From assembly GCA_904830895.1 (NCBI GenBank), contig LR882958.1:1916001-1980000 (forward strand): DNA of 64,000 nt, read 5' to 3'. Origin of the DNA: Planktothrix rubescens CCAP 1459/22 (lineage in GTDB: Bacteria > Cyanobacteriota > Cyanobacteriia > Cyanobacteriales > Microcoleaceae). The position numbers and the translations under genes are program-made. Shown here one piece after another: positions 62,558 to 64,000 of the stretch (position 1 is the stretch's first letter; each line of letters opens with the position of its first letter). The notes beneath the pieces were generated by a model, which worked only from the letters and a program-made list of their open reading frames with translations, had not been told where the DNA came from and ran no database searches.

Positions 62558-64000
62558 ATGATGAACAAAGTTTTATTGAACACTCTAAAGCATAGTCCAG
62601 GCGTTCTGGGAGCAGCTATTCTCTTAACGAATGCAGCCTTCGCAACCGAGGCTCCATCGGAGAAATTGGCAAATGCGACAGATACAGCGACCATCACCCT
62701 CGAAGCTGCCCTTGCAGTTCCGACAACTGGACAGAATAATGAGTTGCAACCTCAAGCCAATTCCGAGTCATCCGCAGAGCAACTAGCCCTGTCTTTGACC
62801 CCTGATGTTGCGGTTGAACCCACCAATTTAGTCAATGGTGAGGCTACAAACGAGAACGAACCGCAGACTTTTGCCACGGCTCAAAAGTTAAACATCCTAA
62901 CTTCAGAGGCTTCGGCCCCACTACAAACTGCTCAAGCTTCTGAGTTCCAAGTGGCTCAGATGTCATCAACTGAGCCGAGCGAAACCAGCGTCTCAGGCTT
63001 AGAACAAATTAATGAATATGCTGAAGCTGCCGATGCCCTAGAGCAAGTCACTTCAGTTTCTCAATTATCTGACGTTCAACCCACTGACTGGGCATTCCAG
63101 GCTTTGCAATCCTTGGTTGAACGCTATGGTTGTATCGCGGGTTATCCCGATGGAACCTTTAAAGGCAACCGGGCCATGACTCGTTTTGAGTTTGCCGCGG
63201 GTTTAAATGCCTGTTTAGAACGGGTTAACGAACTAATTGCGGCGTCTGTAGCCAATTTGGTCACCCGTGAAGATTTAGCCGTTCTGCAACGGTTACAAGA
63301 AGAATTTGCGGCGGAATTAGCCACTCTACGCGGTCGTGTCTATGCCTTAGAAGCTAGAACTGCCGAATTAGAAGCCAATCAGTTCTCTACTACCACCAAA
63401 CTCCGTGGAGAAGTCATCTTCTGGGGTGGAGACGCCGCCGGAGATCGGGCTACTTATAACGTAGTGGGTCAGTTCGCTCACCAGGATAGTGATCCAACGG
63501 AAGCCTATTTTGGCTACCGCGTTCGTTTGAACTTTGATACCAGCTTCACGGGCCAGGATTTATTGAGAACTCGTTTACAAGCTCGATCTATTCCTAACCT
63601 GTCTGCCTTTAACGTCACCAATACCTTGATGACTCGTACCTCCATCGATGGTGTGGATAATGGTGTCGTATTAGATGATTTGTACTACCGTTTCCCCATC
63701 GCCAATGCCAAAGGCCAAGTCTACGTTGGAGCTCGGGGTCTTGACAATGATGATATCTATGATACAGTAACCCCCTTTGGTGGTTCTGGGGATGGGGCGC
63801 TCTCTCGCTTTGGTCGCTATAATCCGACTACCTTCCGAGGGCCTGAAGGAACGGGTGTGGGTCTGAAATATGCCTTCAGTGATCAGTTTAAAGTCAATTT
63901 AGGCTACTTGGCTGACCAGGCCAGTTCATCTTTAGCCAACCAAGGTCAGGGTATATTCAATGGTGGCTACAGTGCGGGTCTGCAATTGGTGTTTAAACCC
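62558..64000 (+). CDS. SLH-domain outer membrane porin (5' part; 3' end outside window)
   Basis: 481 codons visible. Signal peptide MMNKVLLNTLKHSPGVLGAA...AFA, a Ser/Thr/Glu-rich low-complexity stretch (about 25-165), an S-layer homology domain (about 170-230; LSDVQPTDWAFQALQSLVER, GYPDGTFKGNRAMTRFEFA), a coiled-coil (RLQEEFAAELATLRGRVYAL), then the start of a beta-barrel (TTKLRGEVIFWGGDA). The layout matches cyanobacterial porins (OprB/Som type, some called iron-uptake porins). The SLH domain anchors the barrel to the cell wall. The start could be 62558 or 62561; both give the same frame. Longer N-terminal spacer than usual. Confidence 0.88.
   Translation, partial: MMNKVLLNTLKHSPGVLGAAILLTNAAFATEAPSEKLANATDTATITLEAALAVPTTGQNNELQPQANSESSAEQLALSLTPDVAVEPTNLVNGEATNENEPQTFATAQKLNILTSEASAPLQTAQASEFQVAQMSSTEPSETSVSGLEQINEYAEAADALEQVTSVSQLSDVQPTDWAFQALQSLVERYGCIAGYPDGTFKGNRAMTRFEFAAGLNACLERVNELIAASVANLVTREDLAVLQRLQEEFAAELATLRGRVYALEARTAELEANQFSTTTKLRGEVIFWGGDAAGDRATYNVVGQFAHQDSDPTEAYFGYRVRLNFDTSFTGQDLLRTRLQARSIPNLSAFNVTNTLMTRTSIDGVDNGVVLDDLYYRFPIANAKGQVYVGARGLDNDDIYDTVTPFGGSGDGALSRFGRYNPTTFRGPEGTGVGLKYAFSDQFKVNLGYLADQASSSLANQGQGIFNGGYSAGLQLVFKP

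Overview
The window comes from a cyanobacterial chromosome, most likely a filamentous non-heterocystous member of the Oscillatoriales (Planktothrix/Oscillatoria-like; the genus is an inference). Evidence: phycobilisome core genes (apcB, apcC), photosystem genes (psaK, psbO, psbB, psbT), the orange carotenoid protein with its recovery protein, a group 3 sigma factor of the SigF type, a hormogonium-polysaccharide (hps) pseudopilin cluster, frequent GCGATCGC octamers, and abundant heptamer tandem repeats and palindromic dispersed repeats. No rRNA, tRNA or CRISPR array was found.

Layout. 1-8 kb: 3' end of apcB, apcC, a large conserved protein, psaK, trpF, psbO, sigF and panD, with stray IS605-type end hairpins in the gaps. 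8-18 kb: a minus-strand pseudopilin operon (hpsA, hpsB, hpsC and two GspH/FimT-like pilins). hpsA is cut in two by a 1142-bp IS5-type element with a 3-bp target duplication. 18-33 kb: rpmB, lysS (its leader and first codons tandemly duplicated), a pentapeptide-repeat/RidA fusion, an AmpG-like transporter, a WecG/TagA glycosyltransferase, an FGGY kinase, a peptidoglycan-binding protein, a WD40 Ser/Thr kinase and the glycolate dehydrogenase pair glcE-glcF. 33-40 kb: a DUF4079 protein, an intact IS630 element, a HisIE-like protein with a decayed HisI half, hemL, a GH108-type hydrolase, a histidine kinase and a DUF4189 protein.

40.5-44.7 kb is the clearest accessory island: a cold-shock-like/coiled-coil/DUF433 fusion overlapping a DUF5615 PIN-like toxin, then a xisH remnant-xisI-xisH-xisI block, then a mosaic of gene scraps (EF-Tu N-terminus, TnpB, IS630). 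44.7-54 kb: metK; frp and ocp (photoprotection), flanked by direct copies of an IS605-like end; a HAD phosphatase whose C-terminus is written by that end; a tnpB remnant; rpsA; nrdR; psbT and psbB. 54-64 kb: two TnpB elements (one intact, one with a central deletion removing the RuvC-II region), a membrane-anchored aspartic protease, a creatininase-family amidohydrolase, a PhoB/SphR-like response regulator with a possible upstream Pho box, a Tat-exported PhoX phosphatase, and the 5' part of an SLH-domain porin running off the end.

Functional themes are light harvesting and photoprotection, phosphate acquisition (sphR-phoX), photorespiratory glycolate oxidation, and motility/polysaccharide secretion (sigF, hps), the last probably impaired by the IS in hpsA. 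No single clearly new system is proven. The best candidates are the CSD-DUF433/DUF5615 module next to duplicated xisHI genes, the solo IS605-type ends beside photosynthesis genes, and the pentapeptide-RidA fusion.
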